From assembly GCA_964019055.1 (NCBI GenBank), contig OZ025217.1, positions 4,324,617-4,388,616 of the forward strand: a stretch of DNA of 64,000 nt, read 5' to 3'. The notes under the pieces are model-generated. The model was not told the origin of the DNA and searched no databases. It saw only the letters and a list, made by a program, of their open reading frames with translations. The position numbers were made by a program, and so were the translations under genes. Shown here piece by piece: positions 37,246 through 48,617 of this stretch (within the stretch, counting starts at the first letter, position 1; each line of letters begins with the position of its first letter). The stretch comes from Anthopleura xanthogrammica. Lineage: Eukaryota; Cnidaria; Anthozoa; Actiniaria; Actiniidae.

Positions 37246-38380
37246 AGGAGGTCATATACAAAACGTGGCCGAATTTGGTTTGATAATGTTCAGTATTTTA
37301 CATAAACCGTAATGCTTTGAAAAACACATTTTTGTACATATTCTGTGCTCATAGAGTCATTTCTTTGTTAACGTTGACCAACCTGAATATTATATTTCAA
37401 AACGTTCTTCTACTTTTACTTGGCTAACTTTAGTTATATATTAAAAGTACATATATGCCGATGACAGAACTATTGAGTCACCACTTGCCATAATGATGTA
37501 ATCGTCACACCTTACAAACACTTTTCTAAAGAGATTTAAGAAACCCTTCTTAGAAGTTTTTTCTTAGTCAAAGCTCCTCGTGTTCCTTGTTTTTGGCGCT
37601 AACAAACATTAAGCTGTAAAGGAATAAAATTCAAAATATTGCAAAGATTTTAGAGAACAATAGAAATGACAAATATTAACCTAAGTTTAGTCAAAAGGAA
37701 CCAGTGACATCTACTTTTATACATTACGAATTATGTTACCAGTGAATTTAGTAATTGATTATTGATGTTTACATGTTACAACCTGTATGTTAGAAATCTC
37801 TGACATGTAGTCATAGTTGAGTGTAGCTAACTGTCGAGGGTCGAGGGTACCAAGCCCACGGGCGCCAGAGTCGCCTCCACGTTTGTAAAACTAACGCTTT
37901 ATTTTGTTTTCTTGAACGGTCTAATAAAACTGCTTTGGTACGGCTGACCTTTAGTAGTGAATAAACATCTAGCTCCGATTTCAATCTCGTGATGTTTGTC
38001 TGTTTAATATTAAGAACCGATCGTGTGTCACTCGGAATTAATCGGTAACGCACTTAACGAGGCCCCATGTTGTGTTTCAGTTAGAAGAAATCATTTTAAA
38101 ATTATATATATTCTGTTCAAACGTGGAATTTCACATGAGCCGAACGCATTGAAAACAGTGAATTATTTGATAATGATAATTTGAATCATTGATATTATTT
38201 GGTTCACTTCGGCTCATGAGAAGATTGACGGTTGAACTTGTCTAAATGGTGGACTTACATGTACACAACTCACTCTATTGTGTGTTCAGAGACGCAACAG
38301 CTTAATATTTAATGGTTTAATAATATTATATAATATATATTCATTTAGAACCCAAAAACAATCAGTCTTCTAGAAGTTTT
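37246..38380. repeat. segmental duplication block R1, copy A
   Basis: Matches 53474-54667 with substitutions and indels, starting AGGAGGTCATATACAAAACG. It carries an open frame on the minus strand (37811-38053) that is nearly identical in both copies. I read this frame as part of a repeated element, not a gene, because related sequence (GACCTTTACTAGTGAATAAA) recurs near 43840 and 57250. Confidence 0.85.
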
Positions 38381-38389
38381 AATTAAGGA

Positions 38390-38422
38390 ATGGACAATGT
38401 CTAGCGTGCGTCCATCCAATTC

Positions 38423-38476
<54 letters not shown>

Positions 38477-38571
38477 ACGCAGTCGAGAGCATCTCTAGCT
38501 AGCTGAGTGCTCTCCCAACTATCCGCGTGCATCCCGAATTGGATGGACGCACAAGCTAGACATTTTCCATT
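38390..38571. repeat. large cruciform-forming inverted repeat
   Basis: The left arm GTGCGTCCATCCAATTCGGG continues to ATAGTTGGGAGAGCAC. The right arm GTGCTCTCCCAACTAT continues to CCCGAATTGGATGGACGCAC. An inner hairpin, AGAGATGCTCGAGACGCAGT against GAGAGCATCTCT, sits in the loop. Confidence 0.9.
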
Positions 38572-39717
38572 GCTTTTATAACATAGCGAGATATTTTTCG
38601 CTCCGAAAAGTCATATTTTCTGTTCTGATCAAGCGACAAATTCTCCTAAGCGTGCGAATGCAGACTAAAAATAGAACAACTTGATTTAGTTCAAGGTCAG
38701 TATTTTTATTGAAGCTAAGTACAAGTGTGAGTCACTAAATTGTGTCTAAATACAACACAAAAGATGTCCATTCTAAAAATATTTGACTTCAATGTCAACG
38801 ATAAAGTTTGTTTGAAGTTTATCCATTCAAAAGATCAAAAGTATTTGCTAAGATCAAAAGTTATTTTGAAGGATTCGCCGAAGCTGAAGAGACGACGACT
38901 TGCACATTTTGAATGGTGCAATTGCTGAAAATGGCATTGCCAGAAATATTGGACATTGTCAGCGGTGTTACGCATGAATGAAAATGAAGTGGTTTTCTAG
39001 AGGAAAAATATAACTACATGGTTTCCAAGCACATATTTATATTCAACTATGATGTTAGTAAAACAATTCTTGCCAAAAAATAGTTACTTGCCAATCAAAA
39101 GAACAACTATTATTTTTCTGTTGATAAGCCTCACCACAGGAAGCCCATGAAGGACAAAAAACAAGTTTCAAACCTAAATCGTTACTTTAAGCTTCCTTAT
39201 TGTATCTCAGCAGTCAATAGGAGCTTGTAAAAACAAAATGGCGATATTTAGGGGGTTTTGAAGCTGTTTGGAGCAGTTCTCTGTGGTTTCTTGTCATTTT
39301 TAACTGAAAACTACGAGCTAACAACGCGTCGAATCGCTTAAAATTTCACCTAACTTCAAGCTTCTTGGGAACCTACATTCTGAAGGCATGCTGTCTATTT
39401 TGAGCGGTTTTGGATTTATTAAACACTCGTTTGGTGATATCGAGGTGGAGCTCTTTTACTTTTAAATTTTTTCGAGCTCAAATAAGACGATTTTGGGGTC
39501 AAGTGTGGCCAGATTTATAGACGATGTATGGAATCTAGAGCTTTCGAAGCCTTTCGAAGGCAAGTAGTCCGGGAACCAATATGTCGCATGATTCAATGAT
39601 CATTTTATGCTTATTTAGTAGCTTGTAGGGTGGGTTGTTTGTCGCGATGTGGAGCTCAGAGGAAATAAAACCCTATTCGCCGTAAATAGAGGAAGCTCTA
39701 TATTCCCCATACATTTC
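38572..39717. other. element interior, no recognised gene
   Basis: Downstream of the recombinase gene within the element. A short plus-strand frame at 38740-38928 (62 codons, Lys-rich) has no recognisable feature. Nothing else is seen. Confidence 0.4.
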
Positions 39718-41247
39718 CTATAAGACTCGGCGGCTATTTTGTAAGCTGAAACGCATCATTGCGCATGTATGAGCAGGCTCATGTCCCATATTTCTGGCAA
39801 TGGATTCAAAACTGCTCATCATCGGCCTCAACTCATGGTTTACTGATATGGTGGTGGACCTAGAAGCTGTGTTGGTTGATTGCTGAACGGGAACTAACGC
39901 CGTGGACCCTTGAATATGGCTGGAAAGGACTTCGCTGCAGTGCAGAAGTTGAGCGGTCGAAGGACGAGTGTTGTAGTGAGCCAAGCTCTGCTCATTTCTA
40001 TGGCCAGAAATTGCCATTATATGGCGGTTAGGAACTCCAGCATTTGACCAGAGGGTAATTGCTGTGGCACGGACGGAGTGGTTAGTATAAACTCTTGAAA
40101 GTTGGGCTGCTTGACTAATTTCCTTCATCATATTGTCAAGTTTATTGATGCCGAGCGGCTTGTTGTCGTACCAAACGTCATGGGAAGGCGCCCAGTTTCG
40201 GCTGGGATACTGGAAGAATGCTGAACATTTGGGGTTGAGCTTGGAAATATAGAGCTTTACAGCTTTATAACCGTCTTTGGGACTTTCCGTCTCATACATC
40301 CTTGCATATTTTTCCGAGCTGCTGGTATCTTTCAGGCCACCTGGGTGGTTTTTAGACACTTCATCGTGAGCCATCGTTACGTAATTTCTCCCACTCGCAT
40401 CGATCTCAAGTTTAAAACTGGATTTCTGCAGTTCTCGCTGCCCTTCACGGCCTCGTCTGCAGAAAAAGAGAATGATATTAAACCAGACATTTCGAAGCGA
40501 AGAGACAGAGGGCCATTTAGGGAGAGTGATTCTGATGTTTTTAACTTCTCCAGGTCTTCATCTTCAATCGTTGGCTTGTGTTGACTGTTTTCTTTGCCGA
40601 CCCGCTTGAGTTGAACTAGCTGTGCGTCCAGCATCGAGTTTGATCTTGAAAAACTGGGGTCTGTCGACATCTTAAGATTTCTTGAGAACTGTGGCTGATT
40701 AAGGTATCTTTCGATGCCGTGGCGGAAACCTAGTAGGGTCTTCTTGCTGTACGTCTCGCCATCCTTTTTCCTAGCCTCTGCGTAAAATCTTCTCAGATTT
40801 GCGTCAAGTTGACCAATCGTCATGTTTTCCAACTGTGTTTGTATATTTTTCTCTTTACACCATGCTGTAAATTACAAGACAAGAGGTAATATTAAACTTT
40901 TAAATCAATTTATTGTGTAAGTACTTTTGTTTTCGTTCATTGTTTATCGTCAGGTTTCAATATTTCGTAAGTTTACTTTATCAATTTTAACTAGAAAAAA
41001 AACTGTTTAAAATCTGAAACTTACCCTTAAATGTAGAAACACACCAGTTAGTGTTTAACTTTGTCTTTTTTGATGCTTTGTCTTCAATAATTTTGTCTAA
41101 ATCTCGCTCAGTTAGATTAGCGAAGCGATTCGTATTTGATCCAGTTTTGTTTTGTTTATCTTTCTCAAGTTCTGATACATTCACGTTCTCTGAATCCGCT
41201 TCAAAGTTGAGAAACCCAAACTCAAATGTTGGGCTATTACTAGCCAT
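39718..41247 (-). pseudogene. Crypton-type tyrosine recombinase (DUF3504-like), frameshifted
   Basis: Exon 1 runs 41247-41025 from ATG (MASNSPTFEFGFLNFEAD) with a good donor. Exon 2 starts at 40864 and joins in phase (CVSTFK then AWCKEKN). The fold continues through ENMTIGQLDANLRRFYAEAR and ETYSKKTLLGFRHGIERYL. Near 40,495 a frameshift occurs: the frame on one side ends at 40377, while the other frame carries RRGREGQRELQKSS and then NHPGGLKD. The C-terminal part has the catalytic pattern of tyrosine recombinases: HSVRATA (Arg), SGHRNEQ (His-x-x-Arg) and AHY (nucleophile Tyr), ending at TAA 39718-39720. The family was domesticated into ZMYM and QRICH1 proteins in animals. The break and the presence/absence polymorphism between units favour a mobile, recently active element. 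Confidence 0.8.
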
Positions 41248-41427
41248 TCCTTAATGAGAATTTTAAGACTAATATCAAGAAAAAAATGGGAAAACTTTTT
41301 GCTGGAAATTTTTTTTTCAGCAATGCTGACGTCAGCATGAACCATCTCTATGAACCATCCATTTCTTTTTCATAGAATATTATCCAATCAGAGCGCGCGT
41401 TATATAGTATCTATGTTATAATATCTA

Positions 41428-42960
41428 ATTTCTCGTAGAATCTTTCTATTTGAGCTGTTCGACATTTGCTATGGCACACTAACACTGGAATGGAAATAAT
41501 CAACAAAGAAAATCATGGTAGCGATCAAAGAAATTTTTGTTCGATAACATGCATTACGTCATGCATTCTTTATGTATCAAACAATGTGGCCAAAGGTACC
41601 AGGTGATTATGACATTACCATGGCTGAGTCGCGCAACTGCGATATCACACTACGATATTAAATGATTTCTATGTGCACTGAAATACTCATACGAAATATT
41701 CGTTATTCGACTATTTGATCCTCGTACGACTCAGATTTCTTCCAGCCAAGGTTGATATTTCTCACGTCGTTTTTGTTGCGGTAAAATCAATCGTGAATTT
41801 AGCGAGAGTTATTGGTGGATTGTGCTAAAATATTAACCAGGAAGAAGTACTTGAGTACAAAAGAACCCTCTTGGTCTCTCTCAGGTGGTCTCTTTGTTAC
41901 GATAAGTGCTTTTACAGAGACCTGAATAAAGCTTGTCAAAAAAACTTCAACACTTTAAAAAACCGTACACAAATTCGTGAAAAAAATTATAGAATTCGAA
42001 AAATGATTGGATAAAGAATTAGACCATGAAAACTCAACTGGTGAATTAGGTAATGCGTCGGTTTCCAGTTTTCAATAAAGAAGAGAACGTATCAGACACT
42101 AAACCATAATACAAGGTAATCCATTCCATAAGGACCGGAGTTGATCTACTTTTGATTTCTCTAAGTAAACCTAGTGAGTGAAAATGCTTCTTTTGGTGTT
42201 GTACCTATTCGTCTTTGCACCATTGATTTCATCCAAGCCTGCTGGAATATCTACTGCTGAAGACGAGATTGCAATTCCTGCTGAACTAAAACGAGAGAAT
42301 TCGCAACTCAATCGGAGGCAATTTCCCCAAGGATCTACCAACCCATCTGGCAGACCCAGTTTATCATCGTCACTAGGGTTGCACCTGTTGAGGTTGGCAC
42401 TAACTGAGGGTGCGAAACCCGGAATATATACTACTGGCTACGATAAACAAGGTATTATTGACCGAATGCCAATATGGCCGCATCTTCATTATCATAATTT
42501 TTCAAGTTCATATTTTAGTTGACCACTACATTAGAATTATAGATTAGAATGACATCAACAAAGTTAGAAAGTTTAAGACAAAAATATTAAATTCTTGAGA
42601 AGTTATGAGAATTTAAAATTTTTTGAAAAACACTACAACGAGGCTAGCAAGGAAGTAGATCACTGAACACATACAAATCTTTGTAATCTTTGTAATCTTT
42701 GTAAAATAGCTTCACTTGAATTCAATTTATAGCAATGAAACTTTCCAAAAATACATATATGTGTTTGCTCTTTCTAATGGTTGTATTTTTTAATTCGAAA
42801 AAAGTCAATGGCGGCCATATTGGCATTCAGTCTATAGCATGCACTACTCTTACCGGGCTAAATGGCGTATTATCTTTTTCTGGTAGGCATTCGGCGTTTA
42901 GCTTCCTCCTCAGTCATTAACATAAATCAGATTTCTAGATTTTTTCTATGACAAAATGAA
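41428..42960. repeat. segmental duplication block R2, copy A
   Basis: Matches 54668-56250 at high identity, including the 5' region, exon 1 and first part of intron 1 of the BMP-prodomain-like gene. Confidence 0.9.
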
Positions 42961-45900
42961 GGTATAATTTTTCTGAAACAGTCGAACAAAAAAAATCCCT
43001 TCTACATGTAGGGAATAATACGATGGCACAGTTTTATACGATATGGACGTCTCATTTCAGAGATATAAAAGTTTAAAATTTAAAAATGCAAATCAGATGA
43101 CATCGAGCCAGGATTCGTTTAAAATACGACCGTTACTATCCTGCAAGCTAATTCCAGTTTTCAATTAATAAATGATATTTGTTACCAAAATATATGTTGT
43201 AGTAGAGTTTTGGTGAGTTTCACGGCTTGAGAGTCACTGGCACACACAAGAAAAGAGGACAGATACCTGGGTGGACGTCATCTCATTTGCATTTTTAAAT
43301 TTTAAACTTTTATATCTCTGAAATAAGAAGTCCATAACCTGTAAAACTGTGCCATTATATTATATCCTACATGTAGAAGTGATTTTCAAACTAAACCGTC
43401 AGGGTTACGTTGATAACAATGCACTGCGCGTCGAAAACAATGCAATCCATCATTTTCTCTGCCAGGCAAAATGGCGGTTTTGTAGGTGAAGTTTGGGAAT
43501 CCAGTTCCATCGGTCTTGTTATTCAAGATAGAAGTTTTAAAGTCATCAAGATATGATGATAAGTAGTTATTTTATGCTTTTGGTGAGATTTTATAAATTC
43601 TTGTAACGAATCTAAGGTAAATTTCGTATGTAAAGAATGATATAGTCGCACTGTGCATTGTAGTTAGTCAGCGTCACATCCGGAAATACCTCGGTCCGGA
43701 CAAATACCCCAGTGGACTAACACGGTTATATGAAGCAATTTCTGATTGGCTCTCCGGCGACTTGTTTGATTCTAACACGATCTATGATTGGTCAACGAAC
43801 AGTAGCTCGTTGGTGACCAACGGCGCTAGTGCTGACCTTTACTAGTGAATAAAGCTCCAATTTCAATGTCGTTATGTAACTCGATTGTACTCGACTATGA
43901 TATTTTTCGTCGCTTTTCTTTGTTATTCATAGGCATTTATATCCCTAATATCCCCAGTAATTACTTCTGTTACATGAAAACACCAAGTCTTTGATCAATG
44001 ACTGGGATTCGGGCTCTTACTCCGTGTTGCAAAATCAATGCAGATAAGATGACAGGGAGCCCACTAAATTTAGATAAAAGAAAAAGGTGAAAATAAAATC
44101 GGGAAAAATCTACATTAATTATTATTTTTTTAATTTAAGGTCAAGATAGGATACCATAGGGGAATTATATACACGCATCAAGCATTCCGCGCTACTGCTC
44201 TAAGCGCATGCTCAGGGGATTAAAAGTGATTAAAACATTACGAGTCGTGAGATTTTTTATTTATAGTTCACTTAACAAAATTTTATAAAAAATGCGAAGC
44301 GAAGGCATTCATCCATCTTCATTGCCTTTGCTATAACCGACCCTTCTCCAAGAAAGCTAAGTCAAGAACAGCATAGAAAGTGTTAACGTTGCTGTAAAAG
44401 CTTTTTAAATTAGTATTTTATGGGTATGATTTGAACTACAAAATACTAGAAAATAATTTTACATCGCAAGTAAAAAGTCATTTTAATGCATGTTTACATG
44501 CTTACAACTATTGAATGACAGTACTGACAGCGAATCAAGAAGCGACTTTTCTTTGAAAACGTACTGTGAAAACTAAGCGAAAGTTGAGAGTTTAAGTTCG
44601 CTAAAATATGTTTTTTTCCTCTTAGCATTTGCTAATCACTGCAAAAAACACAATTGCAAAAATTCTTTCTTTTAAAACAAGTTAGCTGGACAACATCAAA
44701 AGGGATAAAAGCGACAAATATGTCGTTCAAGTTAAAAGTTTTGAAGTACAGCTTGCCGTGAACGAGTTGCCTGTGATCAGAATATGTGCTTTGGATAATA
44801 TTCCCTACTGTAGCTTGAAGAATTTCGCTGCTATTTTCTTTGAATGGTGAATTATCTGAAGATTTTATTATTTCAAGACTGGATTGACAACTTAGGATCA
44901 ATTAACTTGTGATAAATAGCTGAATTCGTCTCTTTACAACTACTCGACAGTTTGTCGGTAAGATTTGATCTTAACTATTTTAAAACAAAAAACGAGCCTC
45001 TACTCGCTGTGTTTTTTCGCTAAACGGAAAAAAATTTGCTTTAAAACTATTGTTAGCTGTTTTCTACATATTGTAATATTGTAGATGTGGTGTTGAATAG
45101 CATTTTCTGGTTACTAAAAATAGATATATCGCAAAGCCTTGTGGGATCGAAATGCGGACAAACATTGTAAAAAAAAGGCTTCGGCATGGAAAAGAAGATC
45201 AATATCAGTCGAAAAACTATGGTTTTTCCACGAATTCACCATTCCTCTTATCACTTCTTGATATCACTACCACTAGAATCCTCTTCGAATCAATTTTCTT
45301 ATTCAAATGTTTTAACTCCTTCGGAAGTCGCAAGATAATGGTCTTAACTAGGCCAAGGAAAGGAACTACGAACATGATTCTGTAAAAGTGGTATCAAGGG
45401 TAATAAGGGGAACCAGAATTAGAAACAACAAGACAAGAAAACATTGTTGCAGCATATTAGCATGTGTTTTTGGCTTGGCTTGTCCGCATTTCAGTTCCAT
45501 AATGCATCATTGTGACGTCATCCGTGGAAAGCGCTATTGATTTTTTAGAGAAAACCACACAAGACAACAGGTAAGAACATTCAAAACTCCAACTCAAATT
45601 GTTTGGCGAAAACTAGAAAGAAAAAAACGACTTTCTACTACAAAACATGATTTATTACGTCTTGAATTTGTCTAGTTATCATAATTTGAGGCCTTCCTAT
45701 GTGTGTATCGAACAGTTTTCTGATTTTTAGGGAATTGTACTGAAGAAATTTGCCGCTTTTGGCCGTGTTTCCATAGCAACTTAATAGGTACTCCTACGGA
45801 GTACAATTAACACTCTAATTGTACTCCCCTCGACCTCTATCGCCCTGCGTGGTTAAAATTCAGATTAAGCCAGGTTTTTTTAGCGTTTTTTTCCCTCCAC

Positions 45901-47401
45901 CGTTAACTGTTTATATTCCAAACTGATCGACATTGAAATTGGAGCTTTATTCCGGCTAGTAAAGGTCAGCCGTTGGTGACCAACGAGCTACTGTTGATTA
46001 ATCATAGATCGTATTAGAATCGAAAAAGTCGAGGGCCAATCAGAAATCGCTTCATATAACCGTGCTAGTCCGCAGACGGACTTTACCAAGGTATTTGTCC
46101 GGATGTGGCGCAGCTGGCTATAATCCTAGTTGACTAGGATTCTTTATTGTTATATACCAACTGTCAAAGTCCATTTTTCTCGTACTCTGATTGGGCGAGA
46201 GGGTAACACATGAACGTGGACAAGTTTCGATGTTTCCCCGGCAACGGCTCTCAGCGGGCAACAATATAATATTTCCCGGGTATTAAGAACACTGGAAGTG
46301 ATTTCACCGGAAGCCTAACTTTTTCTAATTTTTCAAAGTCAAGTAATTAACAAAAAAATCGGCTATGCCTCGGGAAACATCGTCGTCTCGGGACCACAAA
46401 ACACACTGTTTCCCTCGGTTCCATTTAATGAGTGTTTCGTTATATTAATATTACTTTCTATTTATTGTAACCTTAAACCCAGTCCCACTGGAAGCATCAA
46501 TAATCAAATGGAATGACAGCCATCACCTCCTATCGATCCTTGGCCTCACAAGGGAAGGGAGGGGAGGGGGGAAGGGGACTAGGGAGGAGGAAGGAATGAA
46601 GGGAGAGCTCTCCTTTCCCCTCCCCCTCCCTATCCCCCTCCCGTCCCAGTCCTCCTGAGAGCCTGTTGACAGACTAGATTCTCAACCGATTCCAGCCCAT
46701 TGATAAGTATTTTTATTCTGGCCGGAGACGTCAATTAAAGAAACAAATGTTTATTTCTTTTGTTAGATACAAGGAATGTGGGTGCCACTATCGATACCAC
46801 CAATGAAGCAATGTTCAAGTTCCAAATTACAAGGCCTTCTACTGATGTCCAAAAAGTCAATTCTGCAGAGTTTCACATTTATAAGAGAGCCATAGCTGTG
46901 AGCTCACCAAATGCAAATTCTGATTATATCCTCCATTTGATCGAAATCCGTCCTACTGGGCCAAATCGTTGTCTAGGGATTCGTAAACGTAGCATGAGTT
47001 CCTCCACCCATAACTGGGAAGTTTTTACCATATCAGATTCTTTTAAAAGGTGGTTTAGAAATGGGACAACCAACCGTGGTCTGCTTTTGACAACCATCGT
47101 GTCAGGGATAAAAGTACACCCAAACACGTTAGGCTATGTTGGTTTTGATGGACCAGAAGAAAGGCGTCCATTCATAGTTGTGGAATACCAAAAGAGATCG
47201 CAAAACGATGAAGAAAAAAGCAATGACAATGATGACGAAAAAGTTACGTCCAACCCCCAAGCACCAGAAAAAGACAATGACAAAGATGACGAAAAAGGCA
47301 CGTCCAACCCCCAAGCACCAGAAAAAGACAATGACAATGATGACGATGAAGGCACGTCCAACCCCCAAGCACAAGAAAAAGACAATGACGAAGATGACTA
47401 A
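42184..47401 (+). CDS. secreted BMP5-8-type prodomain protein without ligand, copy A
   Basis: Two exons, 42184-42451 and 46767-47401, joined in phase 1 (GYDKQ + DTRNV), giving 300 aa. Residues 1-17 or so (MLLLVLYLFVFAPLISS) are a signal peptide. Dibasic sites follow at LKR and NRR. Exon 2 reads like the second half of a TGF-beta superfamily prodomain: MFKFQI, NSAEFHIYKRAI, NWEVFTISDSFKRWF, NRGLLLTT, IKVHPNTLGYVGFDGP, RRPFIVVEY. This order and the HPN..GYVG.DGP..RPF run are typical of BMP5-8 prodomains. A mature ligand should follow, but the frame instead gives three 18-residue acidic repeats (SNPQAPEKDND) and TAA. The protein has one cysteine in exon 2, so there is no cystine knot. The ATG at 42184 is the first Met in this frame. 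Function unknown: secreted antagonist, matrix protein or decoy are guesses. Its 4.3-kb intron is full of inverted repeats. Alternative: a ligand exon could be spliced in, but none was seen downstream. Confidence 0.75.
42735..42920 (+). CDS. small secreted-peptide ORF or alternative first exon
   Basis: ATG 42735 gives MKLSKNTYMCLLFLMVVFF, a signal-peptide-like start, then KVNGGHIGIQSIACTT, 61 aa in total. Inside it TCTG followed by GTAGGC (donor at 42883) ends a 148-nt exon in phase 1, the same phase as exon 1 of the surrounding gene. It could therefore splice to 46767 as an alternative first exon. The matching start in unit B (55988) is interrupted after 20 codons by an indel. Expression is unproven. 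Confidence 0.35.
   Translation: MKLSKNTYMCLLFLMVVFFNSKKVNGGHIGIQSIACTTLTGLNGVLSFSGRHSAFSFLLSH
43010..43380. mobile_element. foldback element with about 95-bp arms
   Basis: The left arm contains GAGATATAAAAGTTTAAAAT and the right arm ATTTTAAACTTTTATATCTC. The outer parts CTACATGTAG are also shared. Confidence 0.85.
43655..46135. repeat. inverted pair of about 210-bp arms
   Basis: Arm 1 (43655-43880) includes TCGTTGGTGACCAACGGC and CTTTACTAGTGAATAAAGC. Arm 2 (45930-46135) is its imperfect reverse complement, with GCCGTTGGTGACCAACGAGC. A further copy is at 57220-57420. The 2-kb centre may be an inserted element. Confidence 0.7.
43998..44160 (+). mobile_element. tRNA-derived SINE, copy 1 (head truncated)
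   Basis: It contains GGGATTCGGGCTCTTACTCC, a box B relic, then GACAGGGAGCCCAC, TTTAGATAAAAG and AAAATCGGGAAAAATCTAC. The copy at 56465-56665 on the minus strand has the same body and a fuller tRNA-like head. Confidence 0.7.
47235..47398 (+). repeat. 54-bp coding repeat, three units (copy A)
   Basis: Each unit encodes SNPQAPEKDND with acidic spacers. The last unit has QAQEKDND. Because there are few stops in the other plus frame, a basic alternative frame (PTPKHQKK) also stays open through it. Confidence 0.9.
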
Positions 47402-47859
47402 GCACAGAACAAAAAAAGCGGCAAAGAAGACAACGACAGCACTTACAGTTTACAGTAAAATAAGACCCCCCGGCACGTTTGAGAGGAAGGGAGCTTATTG
47501 CAGTGATGGGGGTTATCGATTTAGCGAGACCCATGCAGAACGGCGTACGCCGTCAAGATAATATGCCATTTGATAACTTGCTTTAAACACGGTAAACTCA
47601 TGTTCAGGATTAAACTCGGCACTATAGCATTAAAATTATATGAATAAATATTACACGGTTTTGTGTGATTGATCTGAACTTCTAATAATGATCACAAATC
47701 ACTTTAACAAATGAAAGAGAATGGAGGCTTAATATTTTTTTCTCTAAAGGGAGGGGGGTGCGGATTGTCGTATCAGAGAGAGGGTGGGCATATATTAATT
47801 GAATGGAGTTGAGAAACGGTATCCCTGTTGTGCACCAACTAAGTTAGGATCTATCAAGG

Positions 47860-48470
47860 AAAGGAAAGGATTGCCGCAAAAACACAAGGTAGAAAAATAA
47901 TAAAAAAGAAATAAGAGGTGAATTGATAAGAAAAAGGAATAAAAAAAGCGAAAAGAAAAATAATTGAAATGAAAAATAATAACAGAAAAGAGAAAGGAAA
48001 AATAAAGGAAAGGAAAAGAAAAGACAAGTAAAAGAAACTGGGAAAGAGAAAAATAAACGATAAAAAAAATTAAGAAGAAACAGAAAGAAAAACTGAAGGA
48101 AAGTAACAAACTGAAAAGATGAAGAAAAAAAGAAAGAAAGAAAGAATGAAAGAAAGAAAGAAAGAATAAAAGAAAGAAAGAAAGAAAGAAAGAAAGAATG
48201 AAAGAAAGAAATGTAAATGTGAAAAGCAAAGACCGCATACAAAATGCTGAAGACCATACGTAGGATCTATGAAAGATCTAATCAGCTCACAGAGAAAATC
48301 ATGAAATATAAGGAATAGCTGAATACTACGTAGGAATTAAGACGCTTATCACAAAACCAACATGATAGAGCCAGAAAGAGCCAAGCATGCAAAGAAAGAA
48401 AGAAAGAGAGAAAGAAAGAAAGAATATTCATTTTAGTAGCTGACCCCATTCTTGGAAGCGTGCCCGGTAG
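47860..48470. repeat. purine-rich AAAG-type tract
   Basis: A long A/G-rich strand with AAAG and AAAGA runs. Reverse-strand frames rich in Phe, Leu and Ser are artefacts. In unit B the counterpart 59205-59480 is shorter. Confidence 0.9.
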
Positions 48471-48617
48471 CAGCAGTGAAGCGCCAGTTTGTCCTTCACT
48501 TCATGCAGGCTACAACGTGGTTTTACTACTTCTCGGATCCATGCCCCTTCCGGTGCCTTGTCCTCATATCCGGAGGCTGCATCATTCTTCTCAACAATAA
48601 GCTGAGATAAGCTGGAT

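Larger units (their letters stand above)
38381..41427 (-). mobile_element. about 3-kb Crypton-type element, absent from unit B
   Basis: In unit B the flanks are joined (TCTAGAAGTTT then AATATCTAATTT near 54660). In unit A about 3.05 kb intervenes, so the B site acts as an empty-site reference. The insert carries a spliced tyrosine recombinase gene on the minus strand and a strong cruciform at its left end. Exact ends and target duplication cannot be fixed to the base. Confidence 0.75.
42961..45833. other. unit-A-specific intron DNA with nested inverted repeats
   Basis: This part of intron 1 is not in unit B in the same form. It holds the inverted pair 43010-43105 and 43282-43380, a SINE-like copy (43998-44160), and an arm (43655-43880) that is inverted relative to 45930-46135. 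Short frames at 44632-44901 (-) and 45152-45385 (+) have no family features and are not called. Confidence 0.55.

Noticed and set aside
37811..38053. 80-codon frame nearly identical at 54073-54315
   Set aside because: Identity comes from the segmental duplication; composition and related repeats elsewhere suggest element DNA, not a gene.
47129..47534. Minus-strand frames rich in Ser/Leu or Val/Phe opposite the acidic repeats
   Set aside because: Antisense shadows of the 54-bp coding repeat, recurring at 58381-58838 for the same reason.
47795..48257. Minus-strand Phe/Leu/Ser-rich membrane-like frames
   Set aside because: Purine-tract antisense with no family motif; the same occurs at 59101-59506.
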